Assembly: GCF_000298215.1 (NCBI RefSeq)
Contig: NZ_BAHD01000032.1
Span: forward strand, 1-64,000
Length of the DNA stretch: 64,000 nucleotides
DNA from: Kineosphaera limosa NBRC 100340
GTDB taxonomy: Bacteria; Actinomycetota; Actinomycetes; Actinomycetales; Dermatophilaceae
Reading direction: 5' to 3'
The notes below the pieces were generated by a model that saw only the letters and a program-made list of their open reading frames with translations, did no database searches and was not told where the DNA came from. The number at the start of each line of letters is the position of its first letter. The stretch's first letter is position 1. Below, piece by piece: positions 24,574 to 33,523 of this stretch. Made by a program: the position numbers and the translations under genes.

Positions 24574-25497
24574 TCAGTCTCTCCTCGGGCTTACCAACTC
24601 GACGCCGGAAGCCCTGTCGGGTAGGTCTCCGCGGACCCCCAGTGCAGCTCCGGCACACGCGGTGCTGAGCGCGAGGCACTCGGCGTCGCTGCCCCCCTCG
24701 ATGTGTCGCGACAAGAACCCCGCGGCGAAGGCGTCCCCGGCCCCCACGGGCTCCACGACCTCCACCGTCGGCGCGGGATGACAGCTGCGACCGTCGATTC
24801 CAAAGGCGAGAGCGCCGCGGGCGCCCTGCTTGACCACCAGCGTGGTCGGCCCGTGGATCGCAGCGCGCACCTCCTCGGGGCCTCGATGCCCCCACAGTGC
24901 GGCCGCCTCATCCTCCCCGCAGAACACGACGTCGGCGCGATTGGCGAGGTCGAGCAGCATCTCGGGGGAGCCCCGATGGTGCAGAGCCGCTCGGAAGTTG
25001 ATGTCGAGGCTCAGCCGCGTGCCCTCGGGCGCCGAGCGCCAGAGCAGCTCGACCACCGACGCGTTCTGCTGCGAGAGCGCGGGGGTGATGCCGGTGGTGT
25101 GTATCCAGCGCGGGTGCTGCTCGAGGATGGCGGCGATGTCACGCTCCTCGAGGCTGGCGGCGGCCGAACCTGAGCGGTAGTAGCGCACCGAGGTGCCCTC
25201 GGGCCGCAACTCCTTGACGTACAGCCCGGTCGGACGATCCGGGTCTCGGCGCACGACGCAGCGCACCCCCTGGCCGGCGACCCGATCGAGCACGTAGTCG
25301 CCGAATGCGTCATCGCCCAGCGCGCTGTGCCACGTCGTCGACGCCCCGAGCCGACGCAGCCCGATGGCCACATTCGACTCAGCCCCACCGATCTCCCGAC
25401 GGAACACCTCCGCCGTCTCCGGCGGACGCGGCGGGTCGGGGACCAGCAGCAGCATCGTCTCGCCGAGGCACGCAACATCGACAGATTGCGACGTCAT
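24574..25497 (-). CDS. kdgK: PfkB-family sugar kinase, probable 2-keto-3-deoxygluconate kinase
   Basis: 307 residues. Phosphorylates KDG to KDPG using ATP (by context). PfkB motifs: GGAESNVAIGLRRLGAST near residue 37 and the ATP/anion-hole signature EPVGAGDAFAAGFLS near residue 250 with catalytic Asp in GAGD. The N-terminus VDVACLGETMLLLVPDPP is typical of KDG kinases (lid and substrate loop), as is RYYRSGSAAASL. First gene of the minus-strand operon kdgK-iclR-eda, divergent from the amidohydrolase gene across the IclR palindrome. Confidence 0.88.
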   Translation of the reverse strand: MTSQSVDVACLGETMLLLVPDPPRPPETAEVFRREIGGAESNVAIGLRRLGASTTWHSALGDDAFGDYVLDRVAGQGVRCVVRRDPDRPTGLYVKELRPEGTSVRYYRSGSAAASLEERDIAAILEQHPRWIHTTGITPALSQQNASVVELLWRSAPEGTRLSLDINFRAALHHRGSPEMLLDLANRADVVFCGEDEAAALWGHRGPEEVRAAIHGPTTLVVKQGARGALAFGIDGRSCHPAPTVEVVEPVGAGDAFAAGFLSRHIEGGSDAECLALSTACAGAALGVRGDLPDRASGVELVSPRRD

Positions 25498-25583
25498 CGG
25501 TCAACTCCCTTCGGGCGTACCGCCGTCGGCTGCCCACTCTTAACGCGTCTCCGCGGTCGATGCTAGACCTAGTGAGCAGCAAC

Positions 25584-25611
25584 CGCAACATATGTTGCGA
25601 AAAATGCAACA
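25584..25611. promoter_or_regulatory. IclR operator in divergent promoter
   Basis: Perfect 16-bp palindrome CGCAACATATGTTGCG (25584-25599) plus a third half-site TGCAACA (25605-25611), 12-40 bp upstream of the amidohydrolase start. A TAGACC-like -10 element (25565-25570) sits just before it. TGTTGC/GCAACA arms are typical of IclR-type operators. Confidence 0.75.
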
Positions 25612-25623
25612 CAAGGAGTTGCG

Positions 25624-26912
25624 ATGTGGGACCTTCTCATCAAAGGTGGGCGCATTGTCGACCCTTCGCGCGAGCTGGGCTTCGTCGGTGACCTCGCCGT
25701 CCACAGCGGACGTGTGGCCGCGTTGGGACCATCGCTGGATCAGTCGGCGGAGTACCCCGGCGCCAGCGCGGCCCTTAACGCCTCCGGCCTGGTCGTGACC
25801 CCAGGCCTGGTCGACATCCACACGCACCTGTCCGCCGACACCGGCTACTGGGGGCTCGACCCTGAGACGGTCGCCTGGCGAACTGGTGTCACGACCTGGG
25901 TCGACGCCGGATCCGTCGGAGCGTTCGGGCTCGCGGGGCTGCGTAAGGCGGCCAGGGCGTCGGAGCTGTCCATCAGTGCGCTGATCAACGTGTCGAGCAT
26001 CGGTATCCCCGGCGAAACCGGGGAACATCACGACCTGGCCAACCTCGACGTCGACCTGGCCCAGCGGTTGGCGGCCGCCGCGGGCGGATTCGTCTCCCGG
26101 GTCAAGGTGCGTATCGACCGACGCACCGTGGGCCCCCATGGGCTCGAGCCGTTGATCAGGGGCATCGAACTCGCTCGGCGTCTCGACCGGCCGGTCATGG
26201 TGCACATCGGCTACGGCCCGCCGCACGTCACCGACATCCTTGCCCACCTTCGCCCCGGCGACGTGCTGACCCACTGCGCTTCGGGTAGCCCCACCGATCT
26301 GCTGCACAACGGTCAGGTCAGCCCGGCGTTGCTGCGAGCCGCCGAACGCGGCGTGCGACTCGACATCGGCCACGGTTCCGGCGCCTTCGACTTCGACGTG
26401 CTCGAATGCGAGCTGGCGGCGGGACTGCGGCCCACCATCTCGACCGACCTGCACGCCGTCTCCGCCACGGGCCTGCCTTCGACATGCCGACGGTCATGGA
26501 GAAGGTGATGGCCCTCGGATGGAGCTTCCCCGAAGTGCTGCATGCCGCCACCATCGCCCCCGCACAGACACTCGGACTCGCCGCCGGGACGCTCACGGTG
26601 GGCGCCGCCGCAGACATCGCGATCTTCGAGGTGGCCGAGGACGAGCACTCCGTGATCGACGTTCACGGCCAGCAGCGGTTGAGCCCGATACGGCTGCGCA
26701 ACCGGCTCACGCTCGCGGCCGGCGTGCCACTCACCGAACGGGCCCCAGCGCCCGCAGCCCCGTGGGTTTCCCTGTCCGCCGGCCAACGCCAGGCCCAGGA
26801 GGACGTGCGCGGCGAGCTTCGGAGCGCCCTCCTGCCGCGGCTGCACCGCGCCGCTGACTCTCGCGAGCCCTACCCCAAATCGTCGCCATCCCCGCAAGCC
26901 GACAAGGAGTGA
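25624..26912 (+). pseudogene. amidohydrolase/deacetylase-family metallohydrolase with frameshift
   Basis: Metal-dependent amidohydrolase with a complete active site: H66 and H68 (DIHTHLS), K161 (SRVKVRI, probable carbamylated lysine), H194 (MVHIGYG), H217 (LTHCAS) and D275 (ISTDLHA). About residue 280 the frame is lost (26463-26480); read straight on it stops at 26508. The natural C-terminus (FDMPTVMEKVMALGWSF, VLHAATIAPAQTLGL, GTLTVGAAADIAIFEV) continues in the -1 frame to 26912. A single missing base explains it. AAGGAG precedes ATG 25624. Relatives are annotated amidohydrolase/deacetylase and linked to KDPG aldolase. Probable role: removal of an acyl group from an N-acylated D-amino acid or amino-sugar acid. 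Confidence 0.8.
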
Positions 26913-26919
26913 GCAGGTC

Positions 26920-28167
26920 ATGCCTGTGCCGACAGACCCCCTCGAGTGCGAGCCCGTGCACGCACGCAACTTTCCGCAGACGCCGCTATCTGTCGAGGCC
27001 GTGTGCGCGGCCTCCTGGACCTTGGACGACCTGTGGCTGCCCACCGTCGTCGCACGCGGCTCCGCCATCGACCACAATTTGTCCCGCTTCGCCGCCTGGT
27101 GCGACGCCAACGACGTCGAGCATGCACCGCACGGTAAGACGACCATGGCCCCGCAGCTGTGGGCCCGGCAGCTCGCCCACGGCGCGTGGGGGCTCACGGC
27201 CGCCACCGTCGCCCAAGCCCGCCTCATGGACGAGCACGGCATCGCCCGGGTGATCATCGCCAACGAGGTGACCGATGCGCCGCAGGCCGCGTGGCTGGCC
27301 GAGGTCGCGCAGCGCAGCGACCGCACGTACCTGGCGCTGGTCGACAGCGCGGCCGGTCTGCGCCTGCTCGACCGCGCGGGTGCCGCCGCCGGGAGCGTCG
27401 TGCCCGTGCTCGTCGAGATCGGAGTGCCCGGGCGACGCGTCGGCGTGCGCAGTGTTGCGGCTGCACTCGACCTCGCCCGGCAGGTGCACCAGAGCGAGCA
27501 CGTGCGACTGGCCGGAATCGAGGGCTACGAAGGCGTCCTGCCCCAGGCGCGCGACGAGGCTGCGGTCGCGGCCGTCTCCGACTGGCTGTCGCAGCTGCCC
27601 GAGCTCACCCGAGCGGCCGATCGCGAGGGACTGTTCGCCGATGTCGACGACATAATCGTCACCGCCGGCGGAAGCGCCTTCCCTGATCTCGCGGCCAACG
27701 CGCTACGTGAGGTCATCGACGTGAGTCGCCCGGTGCGGCGCATCGTGCGGGCCGGGTGCGTCATCTCCCACGACCACCAGTCCTACGAACGCAGCTCACC
27801 CCTGCGGTCCGCGGCCACCGCCGACCCGCTCGTACCCGCGCTCACCGCCTTCGCACGGGTCAGCTCGACGCCAGAACCTGGGCTGGCGCTGCTGGCCGTC
27901 GGCAAGCGCGATGTGCCGGTCGACGTCGACCTGCCGATCGTGCTGCGCGTTCGGCGAGGAGACGAGGCATGGCGGCAGCTCGACGGCGTCACGGTGACGG
28001 AACTGAACGACCATCACCTGTTCGCCGAAGACCCGCACGGCGCGCTGCAGGTGGGCGACCTCGTCGAACTCGGCCTGTCGCACCCGTGCACGGCCTTCGA
28101 CAAGTGGCGCCTCATCCCCGTACTCGACGACGACCGCGTGGCAGACGCGATCGTCACGATCTTCTGA
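26920..28167 (+). CDS. PLP-dependent D-amino-acid dehydratase/deaminase-like enzyme (DSD1/D-threonine-aldolase fold)
   Basis: 415 residues. N-terminal alanine-racemase-like barrel: the PLP lysine is K73 in EHAPHGKTTMAPQL. The C-terminal domain ends with ELGLSHPCTAFDKWRLIPV, carrying the His/Cys pair that binds zinc in D-serine dehydratases of this fold. Full length, start ATG 26920 after AAGGAGTGAGCAGGTC. Family members include D-threonine aldolase, D-serine dehydratase and D-glucosaminate dehydratase-type enzymes. With KDG kinase and KDPG aldolase next door, conversion of a 2-amino-sugar acid to 2-keto-3-deoxygluconate is the attractive reading, but substrate is not shown by sequence. Confidence 0.82.
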   Translation: MPVPTDPLECEPVHARNFPQTPLSVEAVCAASWTLDDLWLPTVVARGSAIDHNLSRFAAWCDANDVEHAPHGKTTMAPQLWARQLAHGAWGLTAATVAQARLMDEHGIARVIIANEVTDAPQAAWLAEVAQRSDRTYLALVDSAAGLRLLDRAGAAAGSVVPVLVEIGVPGRRVGVRSVAAALDLARQVHQSEHVRLAGIEGYEGVLPQARDEAAVAAVSDWLSQLPELTRAADREGLFADVDDIIVTAGGSAFPDLAANALREVIDVSRPVRRIVRAGCVISHDHQSYERSSPLRSAATADPLVPALTAFARVSSTPEPGLALLAVGKRDVPVDVDLPIVLRVRRGDEAWRQLDGVTVTELNDHHLFAEDPHGALQVGDLVELGLSHPCTAFDKWRLIPVLDDDRVADAIVTIF

Positions 28168-28200
28168 CCCCGCACCCCTCACAAAGGAGCTGACCTCGCC

Positions 28201-28587
28201 ATGACAAAGCAGCCGATCTACTGCGACCAGGCCGGTAAGCCTGGCGGTCCCTACACCCACGCGGTTCGCGCCGGCGACCTCGTCTTCCTCGCCGGCGCCA
28301 TCCCGAACCGCCCGGACGGGTCACGCGTCGAGGGTGATTTTGAGACCCAAGCTCGGGCGACCTTCGACAACCTCGCCGTCGTCGCGGCGGCGGCCGGGAG
28401 CAGCCTCGCCGACGCCGTGCGGGTCGGGGTCTACCTGCGATCGCTCGAGGACTTCGCCGAGATGAACGCCCTGTACACCGAGTACTTCGGCGCGGAGACG
28501 ACGGCTCGGACCACCCTGCAAGCCGATCTTCCCGGCTTCGCGATCGAGGTCGACGCCGTCCTCTACGCACCGCTGACCGAGGACTGA
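28201..28587 (+). CDS. RidA-family enamine/imine deaminase
   Basis: 128 residues. RidA proteins hydrolyse reactive 2-aminoacrylate-type enamines/imines released by PLP enzymes, giving ketoacid and ammonia. Conserved blocks: AGDLVFLAGAIP, ETQARATFDNL, VYLRSLEDFAEMN and the active-site region ARTTLQADLPGFAIEVD with R103 and E116. Both catalytic positions are intact. AAAGGAGCTG precedes the ATG. It directly follows the PLP dehydratase-like gene, consistent with clearing that enzyme's intermediate. Confidence 0.92.
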   Translation: MTKQPIYCDQAGKPGGPYTHAVRAGDLVFLAGAIPNRPDGSRVEGDFETQARATFDNLAVVAAAAGSSLADAVRVGVYLRSLEDFAEMNALYTEYFGAETTARTTLQADLPGFAIEVDAVLYAPLTED

Positions 28588-28593
28588 GTCGCC

Positions 28594-30078
28594 ATGGATA
28601 TCAACCCGCACCCGATCTACCTCATCGTCTTCATCGGCTTCGTCATCGTCATGATCGGCGTCGGCCTCGTCGTGGCTCGACGTAACAAGACCGGCGAGGA
28701 CTTCCTCATGGCCGGTCGCGGACTGAGCACCCCGCTGCTGCTCGCCACCACGCTGGCAACCCTCGTCGGCACCGGATCCAGCCTCGGGGCCGTTGGCTTT
28801 GCCTACGAAAACGGCTGGGCAGGAGCGCTGTACGGCATCGGAGGCGCCCTGGGTGTCATCCTCCTGATGGTCATGTTCGCCAACGTTCGCAAGTACGGCT
28901 TCATGACCTACTCCGAGGAAGTGAGCTTCTACTACGGAGCCGACCGCAGGATCAAGGGACTCGTCGCGATCGTGCTCCTGCTGGCCAGCGTCGGGTGGCT
29001 CGGCGCACACGTCCTGGGCGGTGCGCTCTACCTGACCTATCTGACGGGGATCGACCCCTCGTGGTCCAAGGTCATCGTCGCGCTGGGCTTCGGGATCTAC
29101 ACCGTCATCGGTGGCTACCTCGCGGTCGTCATCACCGACGTGATTCAGGGAACCCTGCTCTTCTTCGGCTTCATGACCTTGGCGGTGCTCGCCCTCACCA
29201 AGGTCGGCGGCAGCGGCGGACTCAGCGCCACCAATGGTGAAGTGGCCATGGAGTTCCTCGGCATCCAATCGCTGGGTGCGGTGCCCGCAGCGTCGCTGGC
29301 CATCGTCATCGCCGTTGGGGTGCTCGCGACGCCCTCGTACCGTCAGCGGATCTACTCCGCCGCCAACACCGGCGTGGTGCGCCGCAGCTTGCTGTGGGTG
29401 GCCGGGCTCTTCGCGCTCTTCTCGGTCATGCCCGCCATCGTCGGCATGGCAGCGCACTCGCTGAACCCCGACCTGGCATCACCCGACATGGCTTTCCCCT
29501 ACCTGGCCACCGAGGTCTTCCCGCTCGCCGTGGGCGCGTTCCTGCTGGTTGCCGGCCTCTCGGCCACGATGTCATCGGGCGACTCAGACGCCGTCACGGC
29601 CGTCACGATCCTCCTGCGTGACGTGTACCAGCTCGTCACGGGCCGCATGCCGCAGAAGGACAAGATGCTGTACTACTCCCGGGCGGGCCTGCTCGGTGTG
29701 CTGACGTTCGCTCTCATCGGGGCACTGGTGGCGGACACGATCATCGGCTACATCACGACGATGATCTCGACGATCCTCACTGGCCTGCTCGTCGCGTCGA
29801 TCATGGGCCGCTTCTGGGAGCGCGCCACGTGGCAGGGCGGTATGGCGGCCATCATCACCGGCTCGGTCGCCGCCCTGATGGTGCAGGCGAACTCCGACTG
29901 GAGCGCGTTCTGGGGCAACCCCGTCATCCCCTCACTGCTCACAGCCACCGTCTTCGGCGTGGTCGTCAGTCTCGTGACGCCCCCGAACCAGGTCAGCGAT
30001 GAGGAAGCGCTCAAGGTTCTCGCCGAGGAGCGCGCCCAGATCGATGTCGGGACGGTCATCTCCGCGACCGAGTCCTGA
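28594..30078 (+). CDS. sodium:solute symporter (SSS family)
   Basis: 494 residues with about 13 hydrophobic helices, the first beginning PIYLIVFIGFVIVMIGVGLVV. SSS features: GEDFLMAGRGLSTPLLLAT near residue 31-50, GYLAVVITDVIQGTLLF in the middle, and ATMSSGDSDAVTAVTILLRDVY (Na+-site helix) near residue 325. It lies 7 bp after ridA, so it is the last gene of the inducible operon and should import the substrate of the pathway with Na+. Substrate is inferred to be an (N-acyl) amino-sugar acid. No hairpin terminator seen downstream. Confidence 0.9.
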   Translation: MDINPHPIYLIVFIGFVIVMIGVGLVVARRNKTGEDFLMAGRGLSTPLLLATTLATLVGTGSSLGAVGFAYENGWAGALYGIGGALGVILLMVMFANVRKYGFMTYSEEVSFYYGADRRIKGLVAIVLLLASVGWLGAHVLGGALYLTYLTGIDPSWSKVIVALGFGIYTVIGGYLAVVITDVIQGTLLFFGFMTLAVLALTKVGGSGGLSATNGEVAMEFLGIQSLGAVPAASLAIVIAVGVLATPSYRQRIYSAANTGVVRRSLLWVAGLFALFSVMPAIVGMAAHSLNPDLASPDMAFPYLATEVFPLAVGAFLLVAGLSATMSSGDSDAVTAVTILLRDVYQLVTGRMPQKDKMLYYSRAGLLGVLTFALIGALVADTIIGYITTMISTILTGLLVASIMGRFWERATWQGGMAAIITGSVAALMVQANSDWSAFWGNPVIPSLLTATVFGVVVSLVTPPNQVSDEEALKVLAEERAQIDVGTVISATES

Positions 30079-30284
30079 GGCTCGGCCGCGGCGCTCTCGC
30101 CGGTCGTCGGTGTTGTTCGCGACCGCCTGGGGCGGGGTCGTGGGTCGTGCTCGGCGGCCTCTTGTCGGTGGTCTCCGATGAAGTCCTCTTGAGGTACTCA
30201 CCGAGAGGGGATGGCTGAACGGCTGGTTCAGGCGCCCGCATGAGCCCCCGGCGAGTGGCTGTGCTGCTCAGGCCGCGACCCGAA

Positions 30285-30478
30285 GGCACCGCTGGCACAC
30301 CGCCCCGCTGCCCGGTCTCGCTGCCCTTCGCGAAGAGCGACCACATCGGCCACTGCACCCAGCCGATCCGCAGCGATCAGACCGTAGAGCGATCGCAGTC
30401 GGCAGAGAAGGCGTTGCGCGTAGCGTGCCAGGCGCAACGGTCGCCGTCGATGACGGTCCGCAGCGCAACGTCCGCCGT
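30285..30478 (-). pseudogene. decayed copy of the DUF559 gene 3' region
   Basis: Nucleotide-level match to 37085-37315 in the same orientation, e.g. GCCCGGTCTCG, CCTTCGCGAAG, GCGACCACATCGG, GCGTTGCGCGTAG/GCGCTGCGCGTGG and GCCAGGCG. About 57 bp are deleted internally relative to the other copy. Only the nuclease C-terminal portion remains, and it stops right at the palindromic element at 30483. 30079-30284 and 30580-30806 hold no gene I can identify. Confidence 0.65.
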
Positions 30479-30482
30479 GGCG

Positions 30483-30579
30483 AACGGAGTACGTCATCGG
30501 TAGGCACGAACCCGTCGAGTCCCGTGACCTGGGGTGTTCCCGCCCCGCGACAGGCGCAGACCGAATGATGTACTCCGCT
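30483..30579. repeat. 97-bp palindromic element, copy 1
   Basis: AACGGAGTACGTCAT at 30483-30497 is inverted (two mismatches) at 30565-30579 as ATGATGTACTCCGCT. The interior shares GTGACCTGGGGTGTTC with the copy at 38242-38338. It abuts the DUF559 remnant. Confidence 0.7.
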
Positions 30580-30806
30580 TGCCCCCAGTGCGCGTGGGCC
30601 GCCTCTGGATAACGGTCTGGGCAGCCGTGGTGCCCGGCTCACGTGCCTCGCTGGCGCCTGCCTGACAGACGGACGCGGGTGGCGCATGAGCGGCGCGCAA
30701 GTGCCGGGGGCCTGTGCGCCGCCGACCCGCCCCTTCAGGTGCCTGGAGGCTGGCCGATCTATCGGGTGGGCGCGCGAGGTGCTCCCGGATCAGCGGGGAG
30801 GGCGGC

Positions 30807-31892
30807 GTGGGCGCACAGGCGACGAGAGCGCGCGCCCGCGCGCTCTCTGACGCTTTCGACCCGCGGTCCAACAGCCTCGACATGTTGCGGCTCATCCTGG
30901 CCACGACGGTTGCGGTGATGCACGCTTCGGCCATCGCGTACGGGCACCAGCCGCGGCTGGGGCGCACCGAGGTCGGGGATCTGGCTGTCGACGGGTTCTT
31001 CGTGCTGTCCGGGTTTCTCGTCACCCGCAGCTACCTGCAGCTTGGCTCGCCGGGGCGGTATGCGTGGCATCGGTTCTTGCGGATCATGCCCGGGTTCTGG
31101 ACGTGTCTGGTCGTGACCGCTCTGGTGGTGGCGCCGGTGCTGGCGGTGCTCAGCGGGGTGCCCGTCGCCGACGTGCTGGGCACCTCCTGGCGGTATGTGT
31201 TGGAGAACTCGCTGCTGTACATGCGCGACTACTCGGTCTCCGGCCTGCCGATTACTGGGCACGAGCCGCAGGTCGTCAACGGTCCGTTGTGGACGCTCTG
31301 GTACGAGGCCGTCTGCTACGTGCTGATCGCCATTGCCGGCGTGGCCGGGGTGTTGCGTCGGCCGTGGCTGCTGGTGTGCGCCGTGGCCGCAGCATGGCTG
31401 CTGGTTGCGCTGCAGGCCTTCGATGTCGTTCCCGTCGTCGGGCGGTTCTACCTGCGGTGCTTCGTGATGTTCATGCTCGGCGCGCTCGGGCTGCTTCTCG
31501 CCCACAGGATCCCTGTGCGGCGGCGCTGGCTCGCTGTGGCGCTTCTGGTGCTGGCCGGCTCCCTGGTCTTCTTCGACAACTACCGGGTGCTGGGCGCCGC
31601 TGCCTTCGCCTACCTGTGCCTCTATGCGATGGTCGGGACTACGTGGCTACGGCACCGGCCGTCCGCCGACCTGTCGTACGGCATGTACGTCTACCACTGG
31701 CCCATCCAGACCGTTCTCGTCGCCGCCGGCGCCACCGCCCTCACCCAGGTGGGCTACACGGTGCTCTCCGTGCTGCTGGCCGCCCTCGTCGCCTACGTCT
31801 CCTGGCAGCTCGTGGAGAAGCGCGCCCTCGCGCAGAAGTCCGTGGCGGCGCCGTGGGGCAGAGATACAGCAGACCCTCCACGCGGCACTTAG
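30807..31892 (+). CDS. acyltransferase 3 family membrane protein (OafA/YrhL type)
   Basis: 361 residues, GTG start at 30807 after GGGGAGGG (30795-30802); an upstream in-frame ATG at 30714 lacks a site. About ten membrane helices. Acyltransferase_3 hallmarks: LDMLRLILATTVAVMHA with the conserved histidine, VDGFFVLSGFLVTRSY, WHRFLRIMPGFW, PLWTLWYEAVCYV, and near the end LSYGMYVYHWPIQ. Such enzymes O-acylate surface polysaccharides, lipids or peptidoglycan using a cytosolic acyl donor. The glycan genes 8 kb away are plausible clients. C-terminus converges with the CAP-domain gene. Confidence 0.9.
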   Translation: MGAQATRARARALSDAFDPRSNSLDMLRLILATTVAVMHASAIAYGHQPRLGRTEVGDLAVDGFFVLSGFLVTRSYLQLGSPGRYAWHRFLRIMPGFWTCLVVTALVVAPVLAVLSGVPVADVLGTSWRYVLENSLLYMRDYSVSGLPITGHEPQVVNGPLWTLWYEAVCYVLIAIAGVAGVLRRPWLLVCAVAAAWLLVALQAFDVVPVVGRFYLRCFVMFMLGALGLLLAHRIPVRRRWLAVALLVLAGSLVFFDNYRVLGAAAFAYLCLYAMVGTTWLRHRPSADLSYGMYVYHWPIQTVLVAAGATALTQVGYTVLSVLLAALVAYVSWQLVEKRALAQKSVAAPWGRDTADPPRGT

Positions 31893-31963
31893 CGCCACCC
31901 CGGCGCATCACCGCAAGAACTTGTGGGGTATGCCGCGCTCGGCGCCCGGTCGCGCCTGCTTCG

Positions 31964-33523
31964 TCAGCGCACGCGTGCCGTCTTGGTGGAGGCTGTCCCC
32001 TTCGGCCAGCCTGGCCGAGTAACGGTGACGACTGCACGAACGGACGCCCCCCGATCTGCTCGGCTCAACTGGTACGTGGACTTGTTCGCGCGCTTGATCG
32101 GCGTGTTGCCGCGGTACCACTGGAACGACACTGTCGCCGGTGCCGGAGTCCATGAGCCGGGGCTGACTCTGACGGTGCTGCCTACCCTGGCGTCGCCGAA
32201 AAGCGCAGGCGACTTCGTTGTCGTCCAGCGGCGAGGGCCTGGAGGCGCCAAGACCGTCAGCGGAGCGGTCGTCACAGACGATTGCTGGTAGTACTCCCTC
32301 TTCAGGGTCACCCGCGCCGAAATCCGCGTGCCGACGTCTCCTGCGGCAGGTGTGTACGAGAGGCCGCTCGCGCCCACGATAGGGCGCCCATTGCGCAGCC
32401 ACTGAACGTCGTAGCTGAGGTCAGCGGGCCACGTGAGGTCGGCGAGGCGCAGGGTGACGCCGGGGCGCGGCGTGCCTGTCAGCCGTGGTGTCGTCGGCGC
32501 GGTTGCGGGGCGGGCCGCGACGAGGGCGACGTCGTAGACGATCGGGGCGAGCGTTGCCCCTGCCCTCGTCACCCCTTCGACGGTGACGCGATATCTGCTG
32601 TCTTTCTCCATCGCACCCGCCTGGGGGAGCCCGTCGACCTGCCAGACGAGCGTGTTCATGGCGTAACCCTCGACCGGCTCGTGTGCCGTGACCTTCATCG
32701 GACCCTGCGGCCCGTCGACCCGAACCCGTGCTTGCCGGAAGCTTGTCGCGTTGTCGGAGGTCCCCAACGACCAGCGGCCCTCCGGCTCCAGCCACGCGGG
32801 GAAGTGGCCAGCCGTCGGCCAGGCCAACCACTGCGGCTCCGACGCGGACGACCACGAATCACCGATGACCCACAGCGCGTGGCTGTGATCGGTCATGCCT
32901 ACGCCCATCGAGGTCGCTCCTGGATGGATGATCCAACGTCGATGACCCACCGCCGTGTTCGAGGCCCCCGGGTCCGTCATGTAGCCCCAGATCGCGCTGG
33001 CTCCAGTGACGCCCAGGTAGAGGTTGGAGCGGCCGGCTCCCACTGCTCCTTCGGGAGTGAAGCACGCCCACGCGGGAGTCGGGCCGTGCGAGAGGGCCCC
33101 CTGCGCGTGCATGATGAGCGCCGCCGCCTGCGCCCCCCGGTTGTAGGCCGCGTTCAACGTGACCGGCGGCAACTGCTGCATCTTGCGGAACAGGTTGACC
33201 GCGGCCAGATTCGCGTTCAAGGCGGTGTCCGAGGGGCTGCCGGCAACGCATCCCGCCACACTGCCGGTCCAACCCACCGGGGTGTTTACCAGCGGCAGCA
33301 ACTCGTCGTAGAACATGGTCTGCGCGGTCTCGCGGTCCATCTGAGCCTGTGGAGCCGACTGCCCCGAAGCGAGCGCAGCGGCGCCCGCCGCGACACCTCC
33401 GGCCACCGGTGCCGGGCCAGGCGGCTCGACCCTCGGTGCGGCGGCCGCCGGGAGCGTCACAACGCACGTCATGGTCACTGCTGCGGCCAGGCGCGCGAAC
33501 GGGCGCCACGACTTCCCTGTCAT
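31964..33523 (-). CDS. secreted CAP-domain protein with two Ig-like repeats
   Basis: 519 residues; start ATG 33523 after GGAAGGACC, signal peptide to about AAA-A (RLAAAVTMTCVVTLPAAAAP). CAP/SCP-PR1 domain about residues 75-260: NLAAVNLFRKMQQLPPV, RGAQAAALIMHAQGALSHG (His), GRSNLYLG, and GHRRWIIHP (typical CAP closing motif). Then two tandem Ig-like repeats: TGTPRPGVTLRLADLTWP/VQWLRNGRPIVGA and GDARVGSTVRVSPGSWTP/FQWYRGNTPIKRA, each closing with a GxxIxARVT/GASVRAVVT strand. The repeats resemble bacterial Ig/'DUF' stalks in actinobacterial exoproteins. Role unknown; an adhesion or wall-associated function is likely. Confidence 0.85.
   Translation of the reverse strand: MTGKSWRPFARLAAAVTMTCVVTLPAAAAPRVEPPGPAPVAGGVAAGAAALASGQSAPQAQMDRETAQTMFYDELLPLVNTPVGWTGSVAGCVAGSPSDTALNANLAAVNLFRKMQQLPPVTLNAAYNRGAQAAALIMHAQGALSHGPTPAWACFTPEGAVGAGRSNLYLGVTGASAIWGYMTDPGASNTAVGHRRWIIHPGATSMGVGMTDHSHALWVIGDSWSSASEPQWLAWPTAGHFPAWLEPEGRWSLGTSDNATSFRQARVRVDGPQGPMKVTAHEPVEGYAMNTLVWQVDGLPQAGAMEKDSRYRVTVEGVTRAGATLAPIVYDVALVAARPATAPTTPRLTGTPRPGVTLRLADLTWPADLSYDVQWLRNGRPIVGASGLSYTPAAGDVGTRISARVTLKREYYQQSSVTTAPLTVLAPPGPRRWTTTKSPALFGDARVGSTVRVSPGSWTPAPATVSFQWYRGNTPIKRANKSTYQLSRADRGASVRAVVTVTRPGWPKGTASTKTARVR

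Noticed and set aside
30714-30806. Earlier start for the acyltransferase
   Set aside because: The added residues are Arg/Pro-rich, unlike a membrane-protein N-terminus, and a good ribosome site lies before GTG 30807.
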